DNA of 64,000 nucleotides from Diploscapter coronatus (Eukaryota > Nematoda > Chromadorea > Rhabditida > Rhabditidae). Below are positions 39,101 to 54,800 of this stretch, in pieces; position 1 is the stretch's first letter, and every line of letters begins with the position of its first letter. The stretch spans positions 48,445,201 through 48,509,200 of the forward strand of contig OZ038422.1 of assembly GCA_964036155.1 (NCBI GenBank), in the 5' to 3' direction. The translations under genes and the position numbers were made by a program. Below the pieces are notes generated by a model. That model was not told the DNA's origin. It was given only the letters and a program-made list of their open reading frames with translations, and searched no databases.

Positions 39101-39826
39101 TGGTTGGGGATAAATTAAAGCTAGTGCCGGGTAGCTTAAATTTTCGACTTTCTCCAGAATTCTCGAGTTTTAGAGAGCATGCGAGTTCTGAAGGGCGAAA
39201 CCACCAGCCACACGTCATACTCCAAATCCGCCAAGGGAAATATTACCATCCAAGTATTTCTTCTGGGAAATTTTGGGGGAAATTGCAATTTTCAGGAAGT
39301 CGCCCCAGATGGCAAATATATCGTCCTTGAAAACATGGCGAGACGTGAGGAGAATATCGGCGACTGGAAACTGCGTCGGAAAGTCCTCGGAAAGCCAGAG
39401 AAGACCTTTATTTTCCCGAATGGATTCATTCTGGGACCCCAAAGGACTGTTAAGGTAAAAAAAATGAAGAAACTGGAGAACGACAACCTGAAAAAGTAGT
39501 CACAATTCTTGCATCGCTGCATACGAGAAATTTTATCTAAAAATATAATTTTTGCTACCAAATTCATCCTATTTCACAAGTAACGATGTAGCAACCCTTC
39601 CAGACTTTTTACCATTAAAACTTTTCAGATCTACGCTCGAGGCCAGGGAATCCACGCTCCACCCGACAGCTTGGTCTACGATATGGAGGACTCTTGGGGA
39701 ACTGGCACCGACGTCCAAACCACGCTGTACAATCGAGAAGGAGAGGTATTTTGCTAGCCTTGAAACATTGACTTATTGATTTTTCAGGAACGCGCTTCTC
39801 ACAGTCAAAGAGCTTCTCATGCGTAA
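36112..39826 (+). CDS. ifb-1: cytoplasmic intermediate filament protein (IFA/IFB type)
   Basis: Fourteen exons (36112-36221, 36621-36714, 36765-36878, 36926-37023, 37071-37257, 37309-37518, 37560-37664, 37709-37777, 37830-37994, 38571-38694, 39174-39253, 39296-39454, 39629-39745, 39788-39826) join in phase to 556 residues, a normal length for the family. A short head ([16 protein letters not shown]) precedes the rod start [19 protein letters not shown]. The long coil 1B typical of invertebrate filaments follows, then the rod end [19 protein letters not shown] and a lamin-type Ig tail ([32 protein letters not shown]). These proteins form dimers that build epidermal or other tissue filaments. 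The ATG follows a TTTTTCAG acceptor, fitting trans-splicing. Intron 6 (37519-37559) has a GC donor. IFB versus IFA subtype is not certain. Confidence 0.93.
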
Positions 39827-42800
39827 TTTTTAATGAGTTTTTTTCCCAATTTTTGATTTTCCCAAATATCGCTTATTAGCTCAATTCTATTGCTCTTAAC
39901 TGCCTTGATCATAATCAAAAGTTTGAAATTCTATTCCATGCCTAGCCTCTGTGATATAGTTGCCCGATTTACCGTTTCCCCTACAAACCATTGCCAAGTC
40001 AGATATCTCTAATCATTGACAGTATTAAAGTTGAAAGTCGTTTATTGATGAACCAGATAATAAAGCTTATATCACTTATGAAAATTCGATAAGATATATT
40101 GTTGAAAGTGGGCCAGAAGGAGCCTTATGTCAAATTTTTTCAAATCCTTAGAAAGTATGCAAATGTAAAAATACCCGTAGATAAATGTGAAGGTATACAA
40201 TGTAGAAATTTAATATGCCTGTAAGCTATGATGCGAATTGTTTCCATTAGGGGTTGACGATAGATTCAGGTCGATTGAAGTTTCAAGGAGAATTTCCTCA
40301 GCGTCAAAGTTCGAGATTTCATTTAGCAGTCTTTCCTCTTCAATTTGAAGTCTAGTAACATCGCTAAAGTATACTGTTAATTGTGAAGGAGTCAAAAATT
40401 AATTACCTCTTAGTTTTATCGATAGCCTCCTTAGTGGCTTCAATAGCGGCCCTCAAAGCGTGCGACCGCTTGAACTCCTGCTGATACTTCTGAGGCCAGT
40501 TCTGCTCAGCCAAAGGCTTCAAAATCGCCCGTAAGTTCGCCTGAATTTCCAACACTCATAAATTTCGCTTAAAGTTAAAATTACCTGCTGCCTGAAGAGT
40601 TGAAGCAACTCCCTCTGCTCGGGAGAAGTCATTAGCGAGTCTAATTTTCGCAGGTTCATTTTCTGGTTCTCGATGACTTCTCTGAAAATAGACAACTTTA
40701 GAAAAACTTAACTTTTCTAATGGAATACCTTTGTTCTTCGATAATTTGGAGTAATTGATGTGGTGAAAGGCCGAGGCTGCCGATAGGAATATTGTCGGGG
40801 ATATCATTAACATTCAGATTTTGCTTGTTAGGAATATTCGTGGACGTGGAGGCAGCAGAATTAAACCCAGATATCGTAGACCCAGTCGGCTTTCTACTAG
40901 CCTGATTTCTCGTCATCGAGGCGTACTTCAATTCCATCGCCGTCTTATAATCTGGAGTTTTTATATGAGAAACAGACGAGAAAAGTCGGCTGATTATCGA
41001 TAAAAAATGATGTCATCGATCATTTTACCCGTTTTTTCTCAAGTGTGATATTTGTCTTAACACTTCGCGCAATCGAAATTCGAAACAAAGACAAAGTTGA
41101 TTAACGACTTTGTCTAACGGTCTAACGAGTTTGTTCCAAAATTAGAGTGTCTAACAGGAAAATAGCAGCCCTGTCAATGAAAAATAGAGTATTTCAGCAG
41201 CAAAATAACCATGATCTTTAAAAGTCGAATACGTAAGAAAAACGATAACGATATTGTGAATGATAGTGTATAAATCAATATAATTGGGAAAAATAGATGA
41301 TTAACAGAATCAAGGCAGGTTATGCAAGCCAACACACTCTCCTTAAATGCGTTAAAAAGCATTTCATCTAAGAATGAAGCGCAAAGGCCACTTGACGCTA
41401 AACTAGCTTTCCCCCTTCCGATTAATGGAAAATATATTATTAAATATAGCAATATAAATTATGTTAAATATATCGAAATCCTATATTTTAGATGATAGCA
41501 TGACTTGTGACCTAGTATTGTACTCGCTAAACATTTTTTTCGTGTTTATCACGAACTTGGCAAATTTTGTGATATGAATTTGATGAACTAGAAAAAAGTA
41601 ATTTTTTGAAGTTTGAAGTTCATTTTTGAATTGATAAAATGAAAGTAGGCCCTGGGGCAGAATTTTAATTTTGAGAGGGGCACAAATAATGAAGGGTATG
41701 ACCTTTGAAAGAGTCAGCAGGTTTTGTATGTGTTGACTGGCCGAGACTCAAAACAATGAAACTAAAGAACGCATAATAACGAGAGAGTGCGAAAGAAGCA
41801 GAATTAAATGACTGAGAAAGAGAATGAAACGAAAGATATAAAAAACGATTTCAAGTACACAAATCGGTCAAAATAATGCGAAATTCTTCTTCAAGTTAGA
41901 GGCTTTTTCTTTAATAATTATATTATATTCGAAGAATGCACTCTCATGAAGTGTATAGCGCGCGTGAAAGAATGAGTGAAGGAGAAGCGATGTTAAAAAC
42001 GAGGAGAAGAAGATTTTTGAGAGAAAGGAAAATTGAAAGATGAGATATCCGGCCATTGGCTATTTATCCGGATATATCCGATTTCAAAAACAGCTTTGCG
42101 CTTAATTATCTGCGGGAATTTTTCTTTAAGATATAAAAACATTACAAGATTGTAAGACGAATTCTAGGGGTTTCAGGAAAAGTTAAGTTTTTGAGAGAAA
42201 GGATTCTGAGATCAATAGAATTCTAGGTCATAAAAGCGGGACATAAAACAATGTTATGGGCCATCATTTTCGCAGTATTTGTTCTAAATGGTGAAAACTG
42301 AAAAAGAAAAAAATTTCAAACCTGGAGGTGGTGGTCGGTATTTTCGAAGACTGACGTTGGGAGAGGCCACAGCTGGGGGTAACGAAGATGTACTTCTCAA
42401 AGAGGAACCCAGAGAATGGTTCGCTGATCCTGAAAAATTGAAGATCTTTATGTTTTGATCAAATTTACGAAAGTAACTCTAAAAACACTATTTGGCATTA
42501 AAGCTGCAAGAATTTCCAATTTTAAGTTCCAATAGAGAAAGAACTGTGCATTCTTTTAGTAGATTGATTTTCCAAGATAATTACAGGCAGTTTGTCTTTT
42601 CTTCATTTTATTCACCTTGAGGCTGCATCGAGGTCACCGAGCTATTCGACGTATTTCGGAAGGACAATAAAGAAGGCACAGAACTTGAAGAGTCAATCGT
42701 GTCGTAGACTGAAAAGAGTTCGTTGGGATCGAGTTAAAGCGATTAATTGATGAATTAATTACTCGGCTCTAATTGTCCATCATCGTTGACCTTCTTCATG

Positions 42801-45800
42801 ATATAAGTGACAGAATGCGCGTGATCTTTCCATTTCTGGAGCGACTCCAAGGGCTTATCGGTAGCGGCAAGACGCCTTTCCTGAAATCACATAAACATCG
42901 AAAAAAAGCCCATAAAATCTGTTCAAATGCTAAATTTAAAGGAAATTTTTTGTTGATGTTTAGCAATAGAGTAGATTTTCAAGTCGCCTACATGCAAATG
43001 CACAAAAATCTGCTTTAGTTCGAACTTTAAAACACAAATTTGAGTAATTTTTAGCAATGCGCTCGATTTTGCAGAAGAATAAAATTACCGTATTTCTGAA
43101 TTTCTCGACGAGCACGAATTTGCCCTTCTGTCCGGTGGCATGGCAGAGAACATGAATAATCTGAGCGACGGTCGTCTTTTCATTGACTCCGGAAACGCAG
43201 CGCTCCAATTCACCGACCAGTACTGACAACTCCATCCTTCGATAGAACTCCAAAATAATCCCGAAGCAAGCTGAAACTCAAACTCTATGAGTAGAGAAAA
43301 TGTAGGAAAAATTTTATATGAGCGTAATAGCATTTTATAGCGTTTCTAGCTTGTTAAAAAGTAACGTTTTAAAAGATACTAAAAAGATTCAACATTTTTG
43401 CAAAAGAAAGGCAGAAAATACGCGAGTATCGAATGATAATATCGAATACTTGCGAGCAAATACAAATATGCAAAGATGGGGAAATACGAAAAATCAACTA
43501 TGAGAGTGAGAGAAAAAGAGCGCGTCCTTTCACCATTCCTCTGCAGACAGACAGAAAGATTTCTTTAGTCCCATACTGGGGTCGGAGCTAGAGATCAAAA
43601 GATTCGAGAGAACTCAAAGAAACAGACGAGATGATCACCCACACATTCCGACTCAATTCAAAATATGGCGGGTAAAGATTTTCAAGTTATGACGTTAAAA
43701 CTGAATTTTAACCAACGGAATTTACAAAAGTAAAATGAACATTTTTCATTGAATTTTATCGCTTGCTATGACAGAAAAGCGAATATCGATTTTTGCACAT
43801 ATCAAAAAGAAGGGAATGAGAATGATTTTCCCATTTATGGTGCGATGACTAATTAGGGGGGCGCAAAATCTATATACGAGACGGTTTTTCATATTATACG
43901 CGCGCAAGAAATATATAAGTATACATGTACATATCTTGGCTGAGAATAGCTTTTTCAAGGTTAGGAATAATAATAATCCCTTATACTCGAATGAAAGAGC
44001 GAGTATATGTAACCCTTTCCCCCCTATTCAAAGCCTCCATGATTATATCTAAAGACAGCGCTTTCTATTGGAGAAGAAATGGGAAAAACTAACATGGAGT
44101 TGGTAAATGGGGAGATTTTGAAACGATAAAAATGTCAATTTGGGGCAAAGAATGAATTTTCGGGAAATATTTCTTCGATTAAGACAAAATGAGAAACGAA
44201 CGAAAAATCGACCACTTGCTGAAATATGAAGGACATATAGGGCATATAACGAACAGTAGGCTAGTTTTCTTGTAAACCCCCCTCGAAATCGCTCTCACAT
44301 ATGAATTGCCTGCCACCGCTAAGCCGACCGGCCTCAAAATCGTTAACACATGTTGGAACCAGAAAATCAGGATTTCATACATCCCACGTTAAAAGATAGG
44401 AATTTTGAAAATGAAAACAGGATGGAATATAGGAAGATTGACCAAGTTTGAGTCGAACTGAGAAAAGATGCGTCTGAGTGAGAAGTACTTGGTGAACGAG
44501 AGAGTACTGTAGAAGGAGAGGGTGGAAAAGAGTCAGAGAAAGAGCAACTTTGGGCTTCGTCTCCGTAGTCGTGGCTTCAGTAAATATTGACTCCTTAACT
44601 GGAGTGATCGAACGAGAGAGTGCTTTATTTGAAGAGAGAAAAAGAAAGCAATTGCCTGTAGCTAATTCTTAACGCCAAAGGCGCCGCGCGGTGTGAAGAA
44701 GTTTTTTCTTCGTTAAGAATCTAGATTCAGGAAGAGGAAGGAATTATACAAGTAGGCGAAAAACGACTATACGACATTTTATATAATATATATAAAATAA
44801 TTTTGAAAAATTGAAAATATGCTCCAATGCTAAAATTTATCAGTATATTTAACATTAGGGTCGAATTTAAATTATGACATCATTGAAAATCTGTTCCAAT
44901 GTTAAATTTTGAAAAAAAAATTAACAATGTTGCAGGTTTTAATTATGATATCACATTTAGCCGACTTTATAGCCTGATTAGACATAATTATCGGCATTAC
45001 AATGGGTTGGAACGGAGATAAATGACGGAATGATTGAAGCGATAGAAGAAACAAAACTTGGCACATTTTTCTTGATACCCCAAGCCCCGTCACAATGATG
45101 ATGCGAAGTGTAACATTCTTTTTGCATGCATCTTTTGAAAAAAAACGAAGATATTTATTTCCGACCAGAATTATGCAGCAAAAACCGTATTTCGAATAAG
45201 ATAATTCTTAGAATTAATACTAAAATACGACAACTAATAAAAGTAGTACCCCTTAAGACGGAAGCAATAAACTCATTAATAAATCTAGTAGGTAAAGTCG
45301 ACAAAGATACACAAATTTCATTAGTTTATGTCGTACTACTTTCATTGATCGTCCTAAAATACCCTATCTTAGATTTTAATGAAAGGCGCAAATAAAAAGT
45401 TAAAGGCGAATCGACTAGCGCTGAAAACTCGTTGCCAAATACCAGATCGGCTCATTTTCGATGACGTAATTCTAAAAATTAAAAACTACACTTTTTTTTT
45501 TCAAAAATACACTTAAAACCTGAGATGTTGGTTCTTGTGTTTGTTGATGCCTTTACAGAGGACGCACTCAAGCTGGAGAAGCTTCAATTTGGGTGGATAG
45601 CGGAAGATCGGGAATTGCTCGAAAAATGCGACAAATCGAACAACATCGCCTTAAATTTACGGGTAATTGATAAAGTTTATGCATAAACTGATCTGCTTAC
45701 TATTCTTATTGATGATTAATTTATATAAATATTTATCTAAAAAGTAAAAATCCTACTTTCATCCAGCTCCTTAGCCATATCAATGAACACATGACTTGCA

Positions 45801-48800
45801 GTTAACAACAATTGACCCTTAGAGTGCATAGCGTAACGTTCCCCATAAGGACCGGCAATTTCTATCTCCAAAGTATAGACATTATGCTCAGTTAGTGAGC
45901 ACTCATTCGGCCTAATTATCTATTTAATTCGAGCAATTAAATAAAGTTAATTACTTAATGACCGCTCCATAATCGTTTGATTTGCTGGTGTCGTAGAAGC
46001 ATCGGACCGCTTGACTAATGCTGTCCGGAAGATAGGTTAGCAAGGTTTCGAAGGAATTCTCGATATTCACGACTCTAATGGACTGGACAGTGCCCTTCCA
46101 GTTAATTGCGGTGCCTAGTTATTCTTGAATTACCACACAGTTAAATGAAACTGAGTACCTTTCAGTTCGCTGCAGGAAATCTGAGTCTTGATAGAATTAG
46201 CAGCGGAGGAGAGGCAATGTTTATCAAATTCTGCCCTGAAATATTTTAATTTCGACAAGCTTTTCTCCGATATCTTTACCAAGTCATATTCGTAGCATCA
46301 ACTGAAGGATCGAAAGTCATTTGGCCCTCATATACGAATGATATCGCCATGAATAAAGATCCTATGTAAACCAGTAGCAGCAAGAATTTTGCTTTGTTTG
46401 AACGACTTGAGGATACCCCTAAACTTTTATCCTATTTTATAAATTTACACCTATTAGAATACCTTCAGTCCTTGCCGTTGCTAAAATTTTCTTGTAAAGT
46501 TTAGCGATTAGTAAAGGAGATGCCAGAATAAAGATCGAAAATAGGACCTTGAAAAGGCTGATCTGAAATAGCTTATCAGGATAAAAAGATATAAATTTTA
46601 TATACCAAGTGAATATGAGAACGGAATTGGGTCACTAAAATTCCTAATAAAGCTGTAGCAGCTATCGAAGATGGAAATACCAGAAAAGATATTATGCATC
46701 CCACGATTATCAAATCGATGTACTAAAGTCATCAAAATTGCCCAATTATCTTAACTAATTCTGATATAATTACCCCGAAATTCCGTACACCCATTAGTAT
46801 TAAAGTCGCTGCAATGTCGGACCAAATAATACAAATCTTAAAAATATATATTTTTAAATACAGGGTGTGGAATAAGTTTTGTAGACAACGCCTAATCTTT
46901 TATAAAACATAATATTATATCAGTTTCAATGACCACAAATGGGGTACCATTTTGAAACCTGATATAGATGGATTATCAAGCAATTTTATTGTATTATCAC
47001 ATCATTCTTATCGCTGATAAGAGATCTTTCTTTATCTCATTTGTTGTCAGAAAATCAATGTTGGCCGAACTCTGAACCCTGACGACGTAATAATGATTCG
47101 TTTCAACCAAACTTGTGGTGTAACTGATTGTCCTTGTCTTAACGATGCATTGTATCTTAAATTTTCTCAATATGTTAATCACGATTTTCGACCACCTGCG
47201 CCATCCAAAATATGCTAATTTTGTTTTGGTAAAACTTACGACAGCATACTTTATTGAAAAGATACCGTAATCCGGGCAGTGTATCAAAATTTTATGAAAT
47301 TCATCCATATGGTCAATTTTAATATGGAGACTCCGAAAATATTGAATTTGGTCTGATTCAAAATTTTACGAGATGCCACTTTTACTTTCTAATTTGTCTA
47401 CAGAACTTTTTCCGCACCCTATACTTTGAATTTTCAAAATTACTAACTAAATGAGGAACAATTCTATGAGCAGCTCTACCCCAGGACTTGGTTCTTATAG
47501 CCATTAAAATGTAAAGCATTGGAACGGACACCCAGAATAACGAGGGCACACTAAATGATATAGTTAGGAAGCCTAAAATCTAAATTTACATTAACTTTGA
47601 AAAATAGTTACCTATTCTAAAATGCATGAACGATTTCCAGACAGCCCAATGCCCGATACGCCACCGTAGTCGAGAAAATAGAAGGGGCAAGCTTGATTAT
47701 ATTATTTAAATATTAAATTTTAAGGACAAATACCAGGAGAATAAATTCGCAATGACCGAGAACAAAGCGTATTTATCATTGGAATCGGCTAGCGAGAAAA
47801 ATGAAGAAATAGCGACCAAAACCGAGACAACCGATAGAATGCTGCAATAGGGAAGATACTTGTCAGTGGCACCCACTGAAAATTAGTTTTAATTAAAACG
47901 ATTTACAAATTTAAACTATACCTGAAAATAGGAATACTGATAGGGCAATCGCAAAATTCAAATAGGCGTCCCAGTTGTTCTTGGTTAGAAAGGTGACTTT
48001 CTTAAAATATTTTTTTTGTAATTTTTTATTTATTTAAAATTTACTAGTTCTTCAGACTGCTCCTTATTTTTACTCAATCTTTCAAAAAACGATAACCATC
48101 TATTTGTTTCCAGGAATAAGCTGAAAAAGGTAGATTTTAATTTTAAATTTGAATTCCACTACCTCTGATTATGGAACATCTTCAAAGTAAAATATACCAT
48201 GAGTACGAATGATATGTAGGTCGATAATATTGGGACTATTTGGATTACGGTAGAAACCCTGTAGAATTTAACTAGTAATCAGCACTAGCATAAACAAGGC
48301 TTACGATATAAGTTGGACTAGACACACAAGCACCAGGGTCTGAACTTGGTGTAGGGGGAATACCGCATAAGCGAGGTTCCGCCACTGGTCGTTCATCCTT
48401 GTCAAAAGATATTCGATCACTTCGTCGAATTTCAGGAGAAGCTAAAATTAGAATGATATACTGCAATTTAATATTTTAAAATATACAGTCGTCTTCTTCT
48501 GGTTCTTGTTCTTGTTCCCAGAAAACTTTCGTCTTTTCAGCAGTCGCCTCATGGTAGCTTTGAAATTCTGCTCCGTTTCTGAGGGTTCCTGGATTTAGAA
48601 ATCATTGAGCAATTTGCTTTTCGAAACCTCATCCTCGGGGATTTCTTCCTGATTCGGCTCCTTCTCAGTTGATAGATCTGGATCGTCGATAGCGTGCTCG
48701 ATATCGGCTAGTTCGATCATTCTTTCGACCATTTCTGAAAATTCAAAACTTTGGCCGTTTTTGAAATGTTTGAATCGAAATAAAAGTGAAATAAAAAACA

Positions 48801-51800
48801 AAAACAAAGACAAACCCCTTTGGCTGATCCCGGATTCTTCCAAGTTATCCACAAGCTTTTTGAGCTCATCTGGCTCATTGTTCTTGGATAACGCTCGGTA
48901 CAAATTGTGCATCCGGTGATCAAACGCTGAAAATTTATTCTAAAACAAATAGTAAGGTGAAAATAACCTCGATCATCGCAATCAGAATCCCGCCGCCGTT
49001 CGGGTTCAGAGGGACCCTCGTCGTCGTGCCTACCGTAATCCGAGGAATCTGAGCCACGACGTCGCATTTTTCATGAGGATTTGGTGAAATGAATCAATCG
49101 ATAAATGCGGATTTCTTGAGCACAGCGGAATTTGATACGAGTTATGCACAGTGGGTGCGACATAAGTGCGAGAGAATAAAAATGCGGGAGGGAAAAAGAG
49201 AGGCAGAAAATATATAGCAAATAACGCAGCGCACAGAGGTGTTTTCTGCAAATTTTTTGAAGAATTGATCAAATAATATCAGAGAGAGATTAAATTGAAA
49301 TAGACATATAAAGCAGTGATAAGGGTTCAAACACGTATTGATCAGAACCATGCTTTGCGCAAGCACTATAATTGCATTACTACTGATATATTTTAATCAA
49401 GTATGTTAGTTTTTATGGTTTACCGGACTATTTTAATTTTCAGGTGAAAAGTCACCTACCCCATGAGCCCCCGTTCGTTTCAGGGGTACGAGTCGAAAGT
49501 AGCGAAGTTTTACCCGAAGGACAGAGTCATTATACGTAGATCCTCAATTAAGATATTTTTTAAATCTATTTTTTAGAGAATCCGGAGAAATAATAGTCCA
49601 ACCCAATACCCCTATCACTGTGGTCATATTTGGGTATTTGCTAGATCGGGTATTCTTAAATCATAAATTCATCATTAAGATTGAAATTCCAGGTCGAGTA
49701 TGTAACCTTTACCGATTCAGTGTGCTCAACATCGGAATACAATATATCCAGTGCCCATTTTGACCGACAAGTATTACCACTTTCTTTAGCTGGTATAATT
49801 TTTTTAGACCGATATTCAAATCGCATTCGTGCACAAGTTCCCCGAATGGGATCGACCTTGGAAGCTTTGCGTCAAAGAGCGAGGGAAGTATGGGGAGCTC
49901 CAACAAATCGATGATGACAGAACCTGGATCGTTAGCAACCCACTGAAGCACACGACTTATATGAATATTTATTTACAGGCATTTCAATATACCACCTGAC
50001 ATTGAAATTAATTGCACGAAAAGTTTAGATAGCGATAGTCTGCTTACTCTTCGCCTTCTCTGCACTATGTTCCGGACTAAATCTGGGATTGCTAACGCTG
50101 ACTGAAGAAGAATTAGAGCTAATGGTCAAAGGGGGTATTATTTCTAATTTTTGCGAGGTATTAGTTTTAAAAATAGGAAATAAAAAGGACGCCCACAATG
50201 CCAAAGCGATACTACCAGTTAGACGGAGAAGTAATCATTTGCTCTGTACTTTGTTAATTGTTAACGTTGTAAGCAAAATTCGTATCTCGATCGTTAATAT
50301 ATGTGTTGATTTTATATCGTTAACGCTGGAATTGCTATATTGTTCGAGGATATGGCCAGTGGTACGTTGGCTTTCGTCCTTTCTTCAACGGGAATCGTCA
50401 TATTTGGAGAAATCGTGCCTCAGAGTGCTTGCGCTAAGTAATAGCTAAACAATTAACGCATATTGCTAGCAATGCTAGTTTTAAGATACGCGTTAGCAAT
50501 CGGTGCTAGAACTATCTGGATCACCAAACTCATGATGATAGTCACTTCTCCGTTGTCCTGGCCCATCAGCAAGGTATTGAGAATTCATGTATCCTCAAGT
50601 ACTTGAGGTTTTCTAGATTTTGGATGTAATTTTGGGTAAAGATATCAAAACTTACAATCGAGAAAGACTAGTGGAACTACTGAAGATTACATATGAGCAG
50701 GAGAGCAATGTAAAGTTCGGTTTAATTTAAAAGCAAAGTATTTTTTTATTTAGATAAATTTGGCAGCAGATTTAAGAATAGCAGTGGGGGCTATAGAAAT
50801 CGTTAAAAAGAACGTAAAGGATGTCATGACGAAAATTGAGGTTCAAATTTTGTCTTCTTGATAAAATTTGTTCGATTTTAGCACGTTTTCATGCTCTCTG
50901 AAGACGACGTGTTGGACAACCAAATGATCGAGGAAATTATTGACAAAGGCTACTCGAGAATCCCGGTCTATGAGGGGATTGATCGGAGTAAAGTAAGGCG
51001 AGCGGAAAGTGCACGTCTCTTCCGTCTTCGAATAGAAGAGAATTTCTCTGCACTCTAGCCTTCATAATTGATCCTTTATGTCTGATCTCAAATTTTAGGT
51101 CAAATCATTCGTGATGATACGAGACTTCGTCTTACTTGATAAAAAGAGCAATCTTACCGTTAAAGTGATTTCTGACTTCCACAGAAGGAAAATCAGAGTT
51201 GTGGATGAAAATATGCCGGTTACCGAGTTACTAGAAGAATTCAAAGCTGGCCATTATCATATGGCCCTGGTTTCTGGGGAAGCGAGCAATTCTGATAATC
51301 ACTCTAAAAACTCTGAGAAGGAGATAAATGATAATATCAGTATCAGCGAGGTAAAGCAGGAAACCATACCCTTGATAAATATTGAAGACAAGTCTTCTGA
51401 TAAGAGGCCGAAAGAGTTTGTGGGATTGGTAGGAATTTTCTGAATCTTGAAAAATCGAACAAATTTAGGTAACACTGGAAGATATTGTAGAGGAGATCCT
51501 TCAGTCAGAAATTGTGGACGAATCAGATTCGATTCTGGACAATGTACAGAGAAACAAAAGGAAAGTTACTAAGGTAAATATACTAAAAGAATATTTAAGA
51601 TATAGAGTTTTAGATGCAACTAAACCAATTAATGACCTGCGAAAGTCTTGGAGACACTCTTTCCTTCAATATGAGAAATATTGTGACCAAATGGCTTCAT
51701 GAACACCACGAAATTTTCGGAAAAAAGTACTTCGAACCCAGAGCTCTGGAAAATTTAATCCAGAAGAATATCAGACAGGTAAAATAGTATACAAATTTGA

Positions 51801-54800
51801 AGACCTCCCAAATTTAGGTGGTGATTTCATCTCAAAGAAGACAAGACCAGACTCCGGTCATGCTATATGAATATTTGATGCCGAGTAAACGGTTTATTCT
51901 TATATTAGAGGGAAAAGCTAAATGTTTGTTCCCGAGGGTAATTAAAAATACCATATATAATTAGAGTAAGTATCTGGTAATTAAGTCCAATATGTCCTTC
52001 GAGATTGGACCCTGGACTTCGTTTGGCGACTTATTGATAGAAAAGGCCTACGAGTGCTGGAAGAAAGGAGGCAGTTTGAAAATATGTGGCTAAATGCTAA
52101 TATTTCTTTTAGAAAATGTGAACTCAATCCAGTTCAAACCGGACTTTGAACTATCTGTTACCCAGCCTTGCAGATTTTTACAGGTACTTCCAATGTTATA
52201 TCTATATAATATGGTAGAGATGAAAAGTGCGAAAATCTCTTTAGTTTTGAGCTAATTTTTACTTTATACTATTGAATTGGCCATGAAATGAAACCCAAAG
52301 TCGGAAAAATATAAAATCCGGTAAAACCGGCTTTCCAAAATGGTTTGGAATTACTGAACGTCAGATGTCTAACCAGTCTTATCAGCTTTTGCCACTAATT
52401 TTAAATAAATTCTAAACAAAAAGCCATTTTAGATCCCAATATCATCGTTATTCCATACTCTAAGAGTTTCGAGATTCACTAGAAAAATGAGGCGAGACAC
52501 TTTTGCTAATAATCTCGAAATTACGATATCTAACGACAAAGATACGGTGACTTCAGATACCGAAATCGAACCAAAGGTCTGAAAATGTTTTTAATTGAAA
52601 AATATTACATTTTAGAAAAAACTCTCCGGTCTTGATGAAACACGACTTCGTTCAATAAGTACGAATTCATTTGGTCAGAGGGTTAATAGTAATCCCTACA
52701 CTTATACGGAATTACCGAAACGAAATTCTAACCACGAGTTGGGGTTTGTGAAAACCACACCATCATAAATCCCAAACAGAAAATCTTCATTTACCCTACT
52801 TATCAAGAAGAATTTTGAACAATCTATATCAAGTATCAAATCAATAAACGAGATCATTCAATTTACAAATAGAAAATATAAGTAGATTGGTCCCAAGATA
52901 TATAAGGTCACAAAAAGTCTGGGCCGTTTTTCACATCAAAATTTATGTTCAATTCATGGCAAGATGAAATAAAACGATGCAGATAGATAGCATAAGTATA
53001 GAAGAAGATAATATTCAAGTTTTTTCAAGACGATTTTAGTCACTTTTATCCTGGGGATGATTTTTTAAACGAATTCAAAAACGGTTCCGACTTTTTGCGT
53101 GCCTTATACTATCATCATTATGACTAATATTCCAAACCATACGGAATCGATGGACAAATGAATGAATGAGTGAAGATTCAGATCAAATAGGCAATAATCA
53201 GAACTTAGGAAAATGTTGAGATCGAGAACTTTCAGAACAACCCGGAGTTTGAAAAACGATTCATCAAAGTATCTATTTTTAAATGGGAGCTTACAATTCT
53301 ACAAGGTAGAAACACCGTAAAAGTAAAGAAAATCTTACAATTAGACGTTATCAGTCTTACCAATCAGAGAAAATGAGAAGTTACGGGATCCCGGAGCAGA
53401 ATTCGGAGCTTTCCTATCAAAGTTGGGAGATTTCGGGCTTAGAGCGGGGCCGGCACTGAAAATTCAAAGCTCTAATAAATATAGCTAAAAAGATCCAATT
53501 TAATACCTTTTAACGGAGTTGTATGCATCGGCCATGTAATTATGTGGACTATTCTGCGATTTATTATCAATGGTGTAGACTTGAGAAGGCTTGGATTGAT
53601 TGGGATATCGATTATTTGTAGACCGTTCAATTAAAGACGTGGTATTTCGCCTATGTGGTGCAGGAGACTTGAAAGAACCTGAAATATTAAATTTTATCTC
53701 GAAAATTCATCATGTTAGTGCTATTCTACAACATTATGCTCTCGGGATCATTACCTAATCAAAAATTTAAAATGGATCTAATGTAACGTTTGTTAGTTTC
53801 TAAGGAATTGTAAAAAGCAAGCTCTAAAATTAGCATTTCAACGAATGCCATTTTCAATGCACTTCTACACTGCAAAGCAAGCGTCTCCTTACATTTATTT
53901 AACAATATGCTTGCATTCAGCGTGATACCTGAATGATGCTGAGAGAAGTTATAAGCCTGAAGGTGCTGATTTAAGGTTCAATAAGTTGTGATATCAGTGG
54001 AAAGCTCTATTTTTGTCTAGATTTGGAAATTTCAAACCATCAAATTCACTTGATCATTTTTCTCCATTCTTTCAAAAGCGCTATCTTTCCATAAAGTAAT
54101 TTGTACCAGTGCGGCAAAGTCTGAGATTATTTTTTCTATTATTTTCTAATAACTTGAAATTTCCAAATGTTTCGTTTCTTTTTATTTTATTGCATAAATT
54201 TTTACCGGTCCCAGATCCGACCTGATTCCTACTTGACGAATGCCCATAAGGGTCGTCATTTTTCTCCTAAAATTTGTTTTTTTTCAAGTTTTCAAATAAC
54301 TAGCTAACTTTTTGGTTGTGCCCAGGCCCTATGCTAATCTGACTATCTGTGTCGGAACACGCGGAACTAACTGATGAATCAGATAGCCTTCGAGGTCGAA
54401 CCATTAGACTTTGCTGTTGGGTCCGGTCGACTCTAAGTTTTTTCCTTCTAAAAACTGAAAAAGTGCAAGTTTTACCTTTGTTGAGTAGAATTCTGCAGAA
54501 TAGCCGACAAATGATCGACCAGTCGTTTGAATCTTCTCATGGGACCCGCCAAGAGCGTAAATTGCACTACATAAGTCGGCATTTCGCCCGCGTGCATTAT
54601 TTGCTGTGGACTTGGGATAATGTCAACCTGGATTTTTAATTCCTCAAAATTCCTTATTTTCAAAATATACCGTCATTTTTACGCCTCTACTGAACACGGA
54701 TCCACCCACAGTGGGACCTCGTTTGTATTCCACTCGGAAAGAATTCTGACCAACTACGGAATGAGAAAGTTCGTGAATCTAAATTTCGAATACTCACTTC